From positions 417,001 to 481,000 of the forward strand of contig NC_134889.1 in the NCBI RefSeq assembly GCF_041734735.1: 64,000 nt of DNA, in the 5' to 3' direction. Each line of letters starts with the position of its first letter. Positions within the stretch are counted from its first letter, which is position 1. The position numbers and the translations under genes were made by a program. Positions 10,136-23,518 of this stretch are shown here, in pieces. Source of the stretch: Babylonia areolata. Lineage: Eukaryota > Mollusca > Gastropoda > Neogastropoda > Buccinidae. Under the pieces are notes generated by a model. It did no database searches. It was not told where the DNA came from and saw nothing but the letters and a program-made list of their open reading frames with translations.

Positions 10136-10404
10136 TTCCCCTGATGTCCCTTGAAGACTCGGGGTGTGTTGAAGATCACTGGCTGCCTGATGCACTCTTC
10201 ATGGCTTCACTCCCTGTGTCACACTGAAAACTGCCAAGGTTTCTGTGGAGCAAACAGGATCCGCCGTCAACAACGCTTCGTTTCTAGCGATAGATAGTAG
10301 ACCTTCACGTTTCTCTCTTTTATTTTCTTTTTTTTTTTCTTTTTTTCTTCAAGCAGATGCGGTGTGGTGTATATGAATTAGCCTGCACGCCTGAACACCC
10401 CCTT

Positions 10405-11480
10405 CAAACTGAAACTCTTGGTCATGTTATCTCAGCGCAGTGAACCTTTAGGTTAATCTCCATCATATTTTCTCAGCAACAGTGAACCTTTAGGTTTCTT
10501 TCCGTCTATGGTCATGTTATCAACAGTGAACCTTTAGGTTTCTCTCCGTCTGTGGTCATGTTATCAACAGTGAACCTTTAGGTTTCTCTCCATCATGTTA
10601 TCAATAGTGAACCTTAAGTTACTCTCCATCATGTTATCAACAGTGAACCTTAAGTTACTCTCCGTCATGTTATTAACAATGAACCTTTAGGTTTCTCTCT
10701 GTTATGTTATCTTAGCAACAGTGAACCTTCAGGTTTATCTCTGTCATGTTATCAACAGCGAACCTTCAGATTTCTCCATCATGGTATCTAAGCAACAGTG
10801 GACCTTCAGTTTTCTATGGCTCACATTCTGCCATGTTATCAACAGTGAACCTTTAGGTTTCTCTCCACCATGTTATCAACAGTGAACCTTTAGGTTTCTC
10901 TCCACCATGTTATCAACAGTGAACCTTTAGGTTTCTCTCCACCGTGTTATCAACAGTAGACCTCCAGGTTTATTTCCGTCATGTTATCAACAGTGAACCT
11001 TCAGGTTTCTATGGCTCACATTCCGCCATGTTATCAACAGTGAACCTTTATGTTTCTCTCCGCCATGTTATCAACAGTGAACCTTTATGTTTCTCACCAC
11101 CATGTTATCAACAGTGAACCTTCAGGTTTCTCTCCACCATGTTATCAACAGTAGACCTCCAGGTTTATCTCCGTCATGTTATCAACAGTGAACCTTTATG
11201 TTTCTCACCACCATGTTATCAACAGTGAACCTTCAGGTTTCTCTCCGCCATGTTATCAACAGTAGACCTCCAGGTTTATCTCTGTCATGTTATCAACAGT
11301 GAACCTTCAGATTTATCTCCATCATGGTATCTCAGCAACAGTGGACCCTGAGGTTTCCATGGGTCACATTATCTCAGCAATATTGAACCTTTAGATTTCT
11401 CTCTATCGTGTTATCAACAGTGGACCTTAAGATTTCTCTCCGTCCTGTTTTCAACAGTGGATCTTCAGGTTCCCATGGGT
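10405..11480. repeat. ~37 bp minisatellite
   Basis: Units of CATGTTATCAACAGTGAACC followed by TTTAGGTTTCTCTCCAC. Variants include GTAGACCTCCAGGTTTAT and longer TATCTCAGCAACAGTG forms. Unit degeneracy rises toward both ends. Confidence 0.95.
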
Positions 11481-11718
11481 CACGTTATCTCAACAACAAC
11501 AACAACAACAACCGGCACCTGACGTTTTCCTCACCTGTGTCGGCTGTCTACCTTGATGTCGGTGAAGAGGAAGGAAAAGTTAGAAGCGGAAACAAGTCAC
11601 CTACTTCAGCGTGAATGGCTGTGTCGTTCATCAAATCGTCGTAGGTTTTCTCCTGACGTTGTTATCGATATCATCGTCATCATCATTGTAGGGGGTACTG
11701 CTGTGATCAGTGGAGGTG

Positions 11719-11764
<46 letters not shown>

Positions 11765-11941
11765 CGACTGTCCAGTCTGTCAGTTGGGTGGGAGTTAACA
11801 TAGCATACCAGACTTGACAACCATGGCATGGAGGTCAAAGGTTTGTCATCGCTGAGTGCCAGCAGGTGTCTTCAGCTGTGAAACGACGCAGTCCTGAACC
11901 GTACAGCACTGGTTTCAAAGTCCTGTTTTTTGTTAAAAAAG

Positions 11942-11972
<31 letters not shown>

Positions 11973-12392
11973 TTTAAAGCCATCTGAGTTTGAAAGTCAA
12001 GAAAGGACATACTTTTTTTTCGGAACGTTTGACGAAATATCTTACAGTCAGCAAGTGTAGATAGAGACTACTTCTAGTGAAACTACAACAATCAAGGATC
12101 GAACACGCACTTTTGAAATGATCGTAATGATGTAGCAATTCATTAATTTCAAAGGTTATTTCAGAATATTGTTAGAAAGTCAAAGTATGTCTTTTGAAAC
12201 ACAGGAAAGGTTAAAAAACAAAAAAAGAGGAAGTGGGGCGGGGGGGAGGGGGGGGGGGCGGGGGGGGGGAACACAGTTCCCCACAACACAAAAGTTTAAA
12301 GCATTGCTGCCCAGCGCTAGTTGTGAGCTGCCTTCAGGTCAAACACGAGCAACACAGAAACAGACACAGGAAAATCCTCTGTTTTTTTAGTC
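11481..12392. other. Spacer with microsatellites, no gene seen
   Basis: Contains (CAA)n at about 11491-11511, (GT)n at 11723-11761, an A-rich run at 11938-11964 and a G-rich run at 12239-12269. The short frames in between have no recognisable domain. Confidence 0.7.
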
Positions 12393-13500
12393 TGCGTCTG
12401 TGTACCTCGTCATATAGTCTGTGTCTGTGTACCTCGTGTCAAAGTATATGTCCGTGTACATCATGATATAGTCTATGTCTGTATACCTCGTGATATAGTC
12501 TGTCTGCGTACCTCGTGGTATAGTCTGTGTTGGTGTACCTCATGGTATAGTATGTATGTCTGTATACCTCTTGTCATACTCTGTGTCTGCGTACCTCGTG
12601 TCATACTCTATATGTCCATGCACCTCGTAACATAGTCTGCGTCTGTATACCTCGTGTCATAGTCTGTGTCTGCGTACCTCGTGTCATAGTCTGTAGTTAT
12701 GTCCATGCACCTCGTGACATAGTCTGTATATCTCGTGTCATAGTCTGTGTCTGTATACCTCGTGTCATAGTCTGTGTCTGTTTACCTCGTGTCATAGTCT
12801 GTGTCTGCGTACCTCGTGTCATAATCTGTAGTTATGTCCATGCACCTCGCGAAATAATCTGTATACCTCGTGTCATAGTCTGTGTCTGTATACCTCGTGG
12901 TATAGTCTGTGCCAGCGTACCTCGTTGTATAGTCTATATATCTGTGTACCTCATGGTATAGTCCGTGTCTGTATGCCTCGTGGTATAGTCTGTGTCTGCG
13001 TACCTCGTGGTATAGAATGTGTTTGTGTACCTCGTGGTGCAGTCTGTGTCTGTGTACCTCGTGGTATAGTTTGTGTCTGCGTACCTCGTGGTATAGTCTA
13101 GGTCTGCGTACCTCATGGTATAGTCTGTGTCTGCGTACCTAGTGGTATAGTCTGTGTCTGTATACCTCGTGGTATAGTCTGTGTCTGTATACCTCGTGTC
13201 ATAGTCTGTGTCTGTATACCTCGTGTCATAGTCTGTGTCTGTATACCTCGTGTCATAGTCTGCGTCTGTATACCTCATAGTCTGTATCTGTATACCTCGT
13301 GGTATAGTTTGTGTATGCGTACCTCGTGGTATTAATAGTCTGTGTCTGTATACCTCGTGTTACAGTCTGTGTCTGTGTACCTCGTGGTATAGTCTGTGTC
13401 TGTGTGCCTCGTGGTATAGTCTGCGTATGCATACATCGTGTTACTGTCTGTGTAGCTCGTGTTGTAGTCTGTGTTTGTGTACCTCAGGTTATAGTATTTG
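12393..13500. repeat. ~26 bp minisatellite
   Basis: Units of ATAGTCTGTGTCTGTATACC followed by TCGTGTC or TCGTGGT, with GCGTACCTCG, CATGCACCTCG and other variants. Tyr/Thr/Asp-rich minus-strand frames are artefacts. Confidence 0.95.
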
Positions 13501-14430
13501 TGTGTCATGTTTTTCTGTAAGAACGTGATGTGGACTCAGCAGCAATGGTTTTGACGTTGTGACCCTTGATGTTACCAAGAGTACTTGTTTGCTGTTACAA
13601 CTCTGCCTGTCTGTCTGCCTGCCTCTGTTTGTTTGTCTGTTTCTGTCTCTGTCTCTCTTCGCTTCCATCCAATACTAACTGGACAAGAGAAGACATGGGG
13701 AAAAAGATAGAAACAGGTGGTGAACTATTTGTGTGGGGGAATCCTGGAGTGTTGTGGTTGTGAATCAAGAGGCGGTACAAAGAGAGGGGAGGTCAGAAGG
13801 AGCGCAGTTGACGTCAATCACAACAGCAGTCTAAGCCTCTTAGCAGCGCCCAGGTCGTGAAAATCCGCGATAAAATCTAGTACCAAAAGAGCGGCCTGTT
13901 ATTTCCAACTGTTGTTCTTTTTGTTAATGTACCATGACCTGATCACTCAGGCTGATGTTCAACGTGATGGAAATTGATATGTTGTCATTGACGTGTTTGT
14001 TTCCAAAGCCATAATGAACAACAATGGATGTCTGTTTCTAAAACCGCTGTGAAACTTGTGGAGGTTTAACTCTGAAAACAACTGGGGAAAGGGGGAGGAC
14101 AAAAACCAGAAAGGCAGACAGACAAACAAACAGACAGACATGCAGGCAGGCAGGCAGAGGAAGAGGCAGGAGCCAAAATAGGAAAATAAAGGTCACGCTG
14201 AATCACCAGTTGGAATCTGCATAAAGCAGCTGCCCAGTTTGATGATAGAATGATTTCACAACAATAACGCCACCACCACCAACAACAACAACAGCAGCAC
14301 GAACAACTAACAGAAACAATCACACAAAAACTAAACTAAAAAATGTGTGGGAAAACGTGTGTTGGCCATGTTCCCAGTCATTCAAAGGGGCAAGTCTGTC
14401 CCAGTCAAGATGTGTCCACCATTTAAATTT
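13501..14430. other. Unique sequence, no gene seen
   Basis: Includes a short (TCTG)n-like tract near 13600-13655, a CAGACAGACA tract near 14115-14150 and a (CAA)n tract near 14270-14300. No protein-like frame is visible. Confidence 0.5.
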
Positions 14431-14550
14431 TCATGTATCATTTGTCTTAGTGTTCTGATTATTGTTATTGTCATGTATCATTTGTCTTAGTGTTCCGATT
14501 ATTGTTATTGTCATGTATCATTTGTCTTAGTGTTCTGATTATTGTTATTG
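14431..14550. repeat. 40 bp tandem repeat, 3 copies
   Basis: Units starting TCATGTATCATTTGTCTTAG at 14431, 14471 and 14511, nearly identical. Confidence 0.95.
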
Positions 14551-15269
14551 TGCTTTAGCTCCAAGACCCACCGTGAGTACATTATCGCTGTGTGTTTATA
14601 TTATTTGGTTTCAAATCTCCGTGGCTCACCATGATCAAAGTATCGCTGTGAATTCATTTTGTTTCATGTCTCCAAGATTCTGATGGACTGCATAGTTCCC
14701 GGACTTTTAGAAAATTGTGGTTGTGATTTATAAAAGCATATAATTATCTGCTGCATTGGTGGAGAAGTTATGCGTATTCATTGATCACTGAGAGTTGTGT
14801 TGGAGATATATTGTTACGGGAATATTGTACTGTTGTCTGTGTGAACTGTATTTAGTTTTTTTGGGTTTTTTTTTTAAAGATAGTGAATCGAGCCAGAAGT
14901 TATGTACAAACATGGCTATGGATAGTAAGATTTCCTTTTTGAATTCTTGCTTTTCCCTTTTCCCACTGGAAATACTAATCTGTTGGATTTAGTGATATAT
15001 TTGTATATAGTCATTCTTTTTACTTATGCATTTACTTGATTTTTTTAAAAGACTTATATTGCTGTTTACGTATCAGTTTGCACTCCATTAAATTCATTTG
15101 TGCACTGACTTGAAGAAGATAGTGGTGTACATTTAACGGGTTTTTATCTGCTTAGTTTTTGCGTTTCCCTTGTTTGTTTTTTTATTATTATCGTTTTGCA
15201 TATAATCCATACAAATACAGCAAAAAGAGATTAAAATGGTCAAGATCTTGTTGGTCTGAAACAGTTCTC
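14551..15269. other. AT-rich unique sequence, no gene seen
   Basis: T-rich sequence with stop codons in all frames at short intervals. Confidence 0.5.
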
Positions 15270-15405
15270 GTGTGTGTGTGTGTGTGTGTGTGTTCGTGCG
15301 TGCGTGCGTGCGTGTGTGTATGTGGTGTGTGTGTGTGTGCGCGCGCGCGCTCACGCTCTTGCTTTCTCTCTCTCTCTCTCTCTCTCTCTTTCTTCTCTTT
15401 CTCTC
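15270..15405. repeat. (GT)n-(GCGT)n-(GC)n-(CT)n microsatellite
   Basis: Successive GT, GTGC, GCGCGCGC (about 15339-15351) and CT tracts. The CG/TG part is a Z-DNA-prone stretch. Confidence 0.93.
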
Positions 15406-15539
15406 TCCCTCTCTCCTGCCAACCTCGTATTCTGTCTCCATCTCTTTTTGTTTCTCAACTGTCTTTTTTGTTTATGTCTTTGCTTTGATTTCGGTTTTTA
15501 TTTCGCTTTACATATCCTAAGGAGATGACACCACAGACA

Positions 15540-16290
15540 CACGATGCGCCCTGGTTGCCAGCTTTCCTCTGTTCCTGTAAAAAGACACTGCGCCCTGGTG
15601 GCCAGCTTCCTTTCTGTTCCTATAAAATAAAAACACACACACACACACACACACAAAAACCCACTGCACCCTGGTGGCCACCTTTCCTCTCTGTTCCTGT
15701 AAAAAGACACTGCGCCCTGGTGGCCAGCTTCCCTTCTGTTGCTATATAATAATTTTTTTTCTTTTAAAAACCACTGCACCCTGGCGGCCAGCTTTCCTCT
15801 GTTCCTGTAAAAAGACACTGCACCCTGGTAGCCAGCTTCCTTTCTGTTCCTATATAAAAAAAAACCAACAACACTGCACCCTGGTGGCCACCTTTCCTCT
15901 CTGTTCCTGTAAAAAGACACTGCGCCCTGGTGGCCAGCTTCTCTTCTGTTGCTATATAATTTTTTTTTCTTTTAAAAACCACTGCACCTTGGCGGCCAGC
16001 TTTCCTCTGTTCCTGTAAAAAGACACTGCACCGTGGTGGCCAGCTTCCCTTCTGTTCCTATAAAACAAAAAACAAAAAAACACTGCACCCTGGTGGCCAC
16101 CTTTCCTCTCTGTTCCTGTAAAAAGACACTGCGCCCTGGTGGCAAGGTTCCCTTCTGTTGCTATATAATAAAAAATTTTTTTTTTAAACCACTGCACCCA
16201 GGTGGCCAGCTTTCCTCTCTGTTCCTGTAAAAAGACACTGCGCCATGGTGGCCAGCTTTCCCGTCTGTTCCTGTAAAAAGACAATGCACC
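15540..16290. repeat. Higher-order minisatellite with T/A-rich spacers
   Basis: The basic unit is CACTGCGCCCTGGTGGCCAG followed by CTT(T/C)CCT(C/T)TCTGTTCCTGTA. Two to four such units plus an AT-rich joint (TATATAATAATTTTTT or TATAAAAAAAAACC) form a larger repeat of about 200 bp, seen roughly three times. Minus-strand frames reading FYRNR are repeat artefacts. Confidence 0.93.
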
Positions 16291-16337
16291 ATGTGCAGTG
16301 CTGTTGTTGTCTGTCTCCTCTGGCAAACCTTTTCTGA

Positions 16338-16695
16338 GTTTCACTTTTCACTTTCTCAAGGCGTCATTGCCATTTCCATATACGCTACACCACATCTGCT
16401 GAGCAGATGCCTGACCAGCAGCATGACCCAACGCGCTTTGTCAGGCCTTGATTTCTTGTACAGAATTTTGCCAGAGGACAACACTCTCGTTGTCATGGGT
16501 TCTTTTTCAGTCTGCCAAGTGCATTGCTGCGTACGGGACCTAGATTTATCGTCTCATCCGAATGACCAAACGCTCATTAATTTTCCTGTCAAACTTGGGA
16601 GAAAGGGCATGAGCGTGGTTCGAACCCAGACCTTCAGGGAATCTCTGTTTATGGCAGATGAACGTATCAACCATTCTTTCACCTTTCTCTAGAAC
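16338..16695 (-). mobile_element. tRNA-derived SINE, family A, near full length
   Basis: On the minus strand the tRNA-like head lies at the right end (B box GGTTCGAACCACG near 16613-16625). A conserved core follows, seen on the plus strand as GGGTTCTTTTTCAG, GGGACCTAGATTTATCGT and CTCATCCGAATGACC. The 3' part contains ACACCACATCTGCTGAGCAG and ends near CTTTCTCAAGGCGTCA. Related copies are at 37472-37858, 38096-38525, 47352-47455, 51921-54955 and 56126-56245. The coding-like frames inside it are not genes. Confidence 0.85.
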
Positions 16696-16859
16696 ACTTT
16701 TCTGAGCATCGCACTGGCACGTTCACAAATCATGTCATTGAAAATGTGTTCACCTTTCCATTCTGGCCAGTGGGTTTAGGTTCAAAACCCCATACTGCAG
16801 AGGCAGAATCTGTATGGTCTCTGTTCGACAGGCAAATAGTTTCTGGAAGAGCGCAGGGT

Positions 16860-16952
16860 CTTCATAGATATATACACCCAGAGATCACACACATGACATG
16901 TGGGACTCACTGACGTGCAGCCCACGAATGCAGAAGAAGAAGACGAGGGGGA
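16860..16952 (+). mobile_element. SINE family B 3' fragment
   Basis: GTGCAGCCCACGAATGCAGA followed by AGAAGAAGACG matches the 3' end and tail of the family B element at 6361-6722 in opposite orientation. The head is missing. Confidence 0.55.
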
Positions 16953-17149
16953 GGATGAGGAAGATTTAAACGGAGAGAGAGGGAGAGAGAGAGAGATAAT
17001 GCACACCCCCACGTGGCACTGACAACAGCTGACGTAGTGTTGCTGGTGTCATGTGGTGATATGTCATTGCCATGTGTGTGACATGTAACGTTATACATCA
17101 TGTATACACAGAAAGCACTGCCAGCCATGTTCTAATCAATACACAGGGT

Positions 17150-17251
17150 CTGTCTGTTTGTCTATATTTCTGTCTGTCTCTGTCTCTATCTCTGTCTCTA
17201 CCTGCCTGCCTGTCTCTGTCTCTGTTTTTGTCTATGCGGCTGTGCGCGCGC

Positions 17252-17282
<31 letters not shown>

Positions 17283-17330
17283 TCCCACCCGCGCCTCTCT
17301 CTCTCTCTTTCTCTCCACCGCTCTCTCTCC
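17150..17330. repeat. (TCTG)n-(GC)n-(GT)n-(CT)n microsatellite
   Basis: The tract contains a run of alternating GC at 17243-17266 directly joined to GT repeats to 17282, about 40 bp of strictly alternating purine and pyrimidine. Confidence 0.95.
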
Positions 17331-17519
17331 ATATCTCGTACTGGTGTACGAGTGTGTGTTCGTTAACCTTTTAGAATTATCATTGTTTCATGATGTGTGG
17401 AGGGTAAAGGGGTGCAAGGGGATTGGGGGGAGGGAAGGGTTGTCTTCTGTCTCATTATCTTTTTGGCATCAGTATGCTGCCAGTTATATCTTCCTGAATA
17501 ATTGGTCCTCTGATAGTCT

Positions 17520-19455
17520 CCCTCGTCCACACTCAGCCCTCGTCCACACTCCACACAGCCCTTGTCCACACTCAGCCCTAGCCCTCGTACTCAGCCCTCG
17601 TCCACACTCCACACTCAGCCCTCGTCCACACTCCACACTCAGCCCTCGTCTACACTTCACACTCAGCCCTCGTCCACAGCCCTCGTCCACACTCCACACT
17701 CAGCCCTCGTCCACACTTCACACTCAGCCCTCGTCCACACTCCACACTCAGCCCTCGTCCACACTTCACACTCAGCCCTCGTCCACTCTCAGCCCTCGTC
17801 CACACTTCACACTCAGCCCTCGTCCACACTCAGCCCACGTCCACATTCCACACTCAGCCCTCGTTCACACTCAGCCCTCGTTCACACTCCACACTCAGCC
17901 CTCGTTCACACTCAGCCCTCGTTCACACTCAGCCCTCGTCCACACTCCACACTCAGCCCTCGTCCACACTCAGCTCTCGTCCACACTCCACACTCAGCCT
18001 TCGTTCACACTCCACACTCAGCCCTCGTTCACACTCTACACTCAGCCCTCGTCCACACTCCACACTCAGCCCTAGTCCACACTCCACACTCAGCCCTCGT
18101 CCACACTCAGCTCTCGTCCACACTCCACACTCAGCCTTCGTTCACACTCCACACTCAGCCCGCGTCCACACTCAGCCCTCGTTCACACTCCACACTCAGC
18201 TCTCGTTCACACTCCACACTCCGCCCCCGTTCACACTCCACACTCAGCCCGCGTCCACACTCAGCCCTCGTTCACACTCTACACTCAGCCCTCGTTCACA
18301 CTCCACACTCAGCCCTCGTCCACACTCAGCCCTCGCTCACACTCCACACTCACCCCGCGTCTACATTCAGCCCTCGTTCACACTCCACACTCAGCCCTCG
18401 TCCACACTCCACACTCAGCCCTCGTCCACACTCCACACTCAGCCCTCGTCCACACTCCACTCTCAGCCCTCGTTCACACTCCACACTCAGCCCTCGTCCA
18501 CACTCCACACAGCCATCGTTCACTCTCAGCCATCGTTCACACTCCACACTCAGCCATCGTTCACTCTCAGCCCTAGTTCACACTCCACACTCAGCCATCG
18601 TTCACTCTCAGCCCTCGTCCACACTCCACACTCAGCCATCGTTCACACTCCACACTCAGCCATTGTTCACACTCCACACTCAGCCATCGTTCACTCTCAG
18701 CCATCGTTCACACTCCACACTCAGCCATCGTTCACACTCCACACTCAGCCCTCGTCCACACTCCACACTCAGCCATCGTCCACACTCCACACTCAGCCAT
18801 CGTTCACACTCCACACTCAGCCCTCGTCCACACTCCACACTCAGCCATCGTCCACACTCCACACTCAGCCATCGTTCACACTCCACACTCAGCCATCGTT
18901 CACACTCCACACTCAGCCCTCGTCCACACTCCACACTCAGCCATCGTTCACACTCCACACTCAGCCCTCGTCCACACTCCACACTCAGCCCTCGTCCACA
19001 CTCCACACTCAGCCATCGTTCACACTCCACACTCAGCCATCGTTCACACTCCACACTCAGCCATCGTTCACTCTCAGCCATCGTTCACACTCCACACTCA
19101 GCCATCGTTCACTCTCAGCCATCGTTCACACTCCACACTCAGCCATCGTTCACACTCCACACTCAGCCAATGTTCACTCTCAGCCATCGTTCACACTCTA
19201 CACTCAGCCATCGTTCACACTCCACACTCAGCCAATGTTCACTCTCAGCCCTCGTTCACACTCAGCCCTCGCTCAGTCTCTACACTCAGCCATCGTTCAC
19301 ACTCCACACTCAGCCATCGTTCACTCTCAGCCATCGTTCACACTCTACACTCAGCCATCGTTCACACTCCACACTCAGCCATCGTTCACTCTCAGCCATC
19401 GTTCACACTCCACACTCAGCCAATGTTCACTCTCAGCCCTCGTTCACACTCAGTG
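17520..19455. repeat. 24 bp minisatellite
   Basis: About 1.9 kb of CACTCAGCCCTCGTCCACAC and CACTCAGCCATCGTTCACAC units, plus shorter TCTCAGCC(A/C)TCGTTCA units. CCCTCGTCC variants dominate the left half and CCATCGTTC variants the right half. The 24 bp period keeps a 638-residue His/Ser/Thr/Pro frame open. I reject it as a gene because it consists entirely of repeat units. Confidence 0.97.
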
Positions 19456-19993
19456 CTCCCTGGCACTCAGTGCTGTAATGGAGCACTGGAATCTCAGGAC
19501 AGGTCACCGCTTCGATTATTTTAGCAGGCTGTAGTTTGTGACTTAATTAACCCACAGATCAATTACAAGTGTCGCTATTGTTCATTGTGTTCGGCTGAAG
19601 TGCCATCAGTGAAAAGGTGTGGAATTGCAGAGTGTTGGAATGGAAGACAGAGATAGACAGACAGATGAAACCCCATACCTGCCCCTGTATTGAGGGCGTA
19701 TTTATAACTAAGATAGCAGGCGTTGCCAATGACTGGGTAAAGAGTGGGGATCATTGCTTCAGGACCCGCTGTGCGTGCCGTGTGCTGACTGCAGGGAACC
19801 AGTGACTGCTGACCCTGCTGTGACCACGGGGCACAGATCGCCTCACCTCTCATCCAGTTACCCGAGTTCCAGTCCCGGTGACAGAGCTGGGTGTGGGAGT
19901 GAGAGAGGGTTTATGGGCCGTTGTCACGACTGTCGTCAGTTTGGGAGAAGATCGTTCTGTTGTTCCGTGTAGGGGTGTGGTGTGTGGTGGTGG
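19456..19993. other. Unique sequence, no gene seen
   Basis: Non-repetitive sequence with a few short frames and no recognisable protein or RNA motif. Confidence 0.5.
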
Positions 19994-19994
19994 A

Positions 19995-20042
<48 letters not shown>
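19994..20042. repeat. (GT)n microsatellite
   Basis: A pure GT run. 20043-20404 is unique and partly purine-rich (20180-20310), without a gene. Confidence 0.97.
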
Positions 20043-20044
<2 letters not shown>

Positions 20045-20404
20045 CTGTCGGGTTTATAGGGAACACACTTCGTTAAGTAACACACGTTATGCCACATTAT
20101 ACGATGGCATATCTATCAGACGCTTAATTGTTTGTTATTATATTTGAAAGTGGGCAGAAACTAAATGCTTGACAAAATTCCAATGGAGAGAGAGAGACAG
20201 ACAGACAAAGAGAGACAACAGTCGAAAGGTAGAGAATTGTGTCAACAGAGAAGACAGAAGAAGACGAAATGAGGGCTGGACACAGACACACACAGACAGA
20301 CAAAGCACTGAATGCAAAACGCCAGTGGTGAGGACTGCTGAAAGAATGAACATTTTATGGCCATACAGTGCCGTCGTCATTTCCTGTGTGTCCCGATGTC
20401 CGCT

Positions 20405-22895
20405 TTACGCCATGCAGCCCACACCACTCCACACTATGTAGTGCCCACACCACTCCACAAAATGTAGTGCCCACACCACTCCACACTATGCAGCCCACAC
20501 CACTCCACACCATGCAGCCCACACCACTCCACACCATGTAGTGCCCACACCACTCCACACCATGTAGTGCCCACACCACTCCACACTATGTAGTGCCCTC
20601 ACCACTCCACACCATGGTTGCCCACACCACTCCACACCATGTAGTGCCCTCACCACTCCACACCATGTAGTGCCCACACCACTCCACACCATGTAGTGCC
20701 CACACCACTCCACACCATGTAGTGCCCACACCACTCCACACCATGTAGTGCCCACACCACTCCACACCATGTAGTGCCCACACCATGCAGCCCACACCAC
20801 TCCACACCATGCAGCCCACACCACTCCACACTATGTAGTGCCCACACCATGCAGACCACACCACTCCACACCATGTAGTGCCCACACCACTCCACACCAT
20901 GTAGTGCCCACACCACTCCACACCATGCAGCCCACACCACTCCACACCATGTAGTGCCCACACCACTCCACACCATGCAGCCCACACCACTCCACACCAT
21001 GTGGTGCCCACACCACTCCACACCATGTAGTGCCCACACCACTCCACACCATGCAGCCCACACCACTCCACACCATGTGGTGCCCACACCACTCCACACC
21101 ATGTAGTGCCCACACCACTCTACACCATGTAGTGCCCACACCACTCCACACCATGTGGTGCCCTCACCACTCCACATCATGTAGTGCCCTCACCACTCCA
21201 CACCATGCAGCCCACACCACTCCACACCATGTAGTGCCCACACCACTCTACACCATGTAGTGCCCACACCACTCCACACCATGCAGCCCACACCACTCTA
21301 CACCATGTAGTGCCCACACCACTCCACACCATGTAGTGCCCTCACCACTCTACACCATGTAGTGCCCTCACCACTCCACACCATGTAGTGCCCACACCAC
21401 TCCACACCATGCAGCCCACACCACTCCACACCATGCAGCCCACACCACTCCACACCATGTAGTGCCCACACCACTCTACACCATGTAGTGCCCTCACCAC
21501 TCCACACCATGTGGTGCCCTCACCACTCCACACCATGTAGTGCCCACACCACTCCACACCATGTAGTGCCCACAGCATTCCACACCATGTGGTGCCCACA
21601 CCACTCCACACCATGTAGTGCCCTCACCACTCCACACCATGCAGCCCACACCACTCCACACCATGTAGTGCCCACACCACTCCACACCATGTAGTGCCCA
21701 CACCACTCCACACTATGTGGTGCCCACACCACTCCACACCATGCAGCCCACACCACTCCACACCATGTAGTGCCCACACCACTCCACACCATGCAGCCCA
21801 CACCACTCCACACCATGTAGTGCCCACACCACTCCACACCATGTAGTGCCCACACCACTCCACACCATGCAGCCCACACCACTCCACACCATGTAGTGCC
21901 CACACCACTCCACACCATGGTGCCCACACCACTCCACACCATGTAGTGCCCTCACCACTCCACACCATGTAGTGCCCTCACACTCCACACCATGTAGTGC
22001 CCACACCACTCCACACCATGTAGTGCCCACACCACTCCACACCATGTAGTGCCCTCACCACTCCACACCATGTGGTGCCCACACCACTCCACACCATGTA
22101 GTGCCCACACCACTCCACACCATGTAGTGCCCTCACCACTCCACACCATGTAGTGCCCTCACCACTCCACAGTGCCCTCACCACTCCACACCATGTAGTG
22201 CCCTCACCACTCCACAGTGCCCTCACCACTCCACAGTGCCCTCACCACTCCACACCATGTAGTGCCCTCACCACTCCACAGTGCCCTCACCACTCCACAC
22301 CATGCAGTGCCCTCACCACTCCACAGTGCCCACACCACTCCACAGTGCACTCACCACTCCACACCATGCAGTGCCCTCACCACTCCACAGTGCCCTCACC
22401 ACTCCACAGTGCACTCACCACTCCACACCATGTAGTGCCCTCACCACTCCACACCATGTAGTGCCCTCACCACTCCACACCATGTAGTGCCCTCACCACT
22501 CCACAGTGCCCTCACCACTCCACACCATGTAGTGCCCTCACCACTCCACAGTGCCCACACCACCCCACACCATGTAGTGCCCTCACCACTCCATGGTGCC
22601 CACACCACTCCACACCATGTAGTGCCCTCACCACTCCACAGTGCCCACACCACTCCACACCATGTAGTGCCCTCACACCCACACCATGTAGTGCCCTCAC
22701 CACTCCACAGTGCCCACACCACTCCACACCATGTAGTGCCCACACCACTCCACACCATGTAGTGCCCTCACACCCACACCATGTAGTGCCCTCACCACTC
22801 CACAGTGCCCTCACCACCCCACACCATGTAGTGCCCTCACCACTCCACAGTGCCCACACCACTTCACGCCATGTAGTGCCCTCACCACCCCCTCT
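20405..22895. repeat. 26 bp minisatellite
   Basis: About 2.5 kb of CCACACCATGTAGTGCCCAC plus ACCACT units. Shorter units carry ATGCAGCCCAC, and from about 22150 units lack ACCATGTAG (CCACTCCACAGTGCCCTC). Unit types alternate in blocks, so higher-order structure exists. The Trp/Gly/Val frames on the minus strand are artefacts. Confidence 0.97.
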
Positions 22896-23264
22896 CAGTC
22901 CGGCTCACCGCTTTTTCCGCCATCCAGCCCCCACCACTCCACACCGGGGGAAGGGGGACAGGGGGGTTGTGGTGAGGGCGGGAGGAGAATAGGGGCGGGT
23001 GAAGGGGGTGGTGGGTAGCGGGTGGTGCAGCGTAAGATCAATACTGGAAGTGCCATCAGCAGTGGTATGTACGTTACCACAGGAAAAAGAGTGTCAGGGG
23101 GAAATAAGGGAAAGAGCGGATGACTGATGCTCATGGCTAATTCTGTCATGTGATAATGGGTGGCGTGGCTGCTTGAATATTTTGGATTGTCTGCTTGGTT
23201 GCTTGGTTGGCTGGTTGGTTGGTTGGCTAATTGAGCGGGTGGGTTGTACACGCAAGCAAGCGCC

Positions 23265-23313
<49 letters not shown>

Positions 23314-23518
23314 CATACGTTGTGCTTTTCATGATGGTTCATATTTTGCTATCTGCATTATTGTCTTTGTGTTTTTTTCCTCGTTAATGTTCTGTTGTGT
23401 GCCACATTATTGCTTCATGAGAGGTAGTGAGAGCCCACTACATGAGCAGATCTCACCATATAAGTGCTATTATTTAGCATAATCATCAAACCCAGCATCA
23501 TAATCACTGTGCTTGTCG
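22896..23518. other. Spacer with (GT)n, no gene seen
   Basis: GC-rich unique sequence to 23060, a GGTTGGTTGGCT tract near 23200, and a pure GT run at 23267-23312. Confidence 0.6.

Noticed and set aside
11763-11798. Missing first exon of the calcium sensor (reads NDCPVCQLGG after a GT run)
   Set aside because: It only superficially resembles the DCPSG motif. It lies in a microsatellite flank with a stop soon after and no donor in phase.
16291-16692. 133-residue open frame
   Set aside because: It lies inside a SINE copy and carries the SINE core in translation.
17562-19478. 638-residue Ser/Thr/His/Pro open frame
   Set aside because: A 24 bp repeat keeps the frame open from end to end and there is no non-repeat coding sequence.
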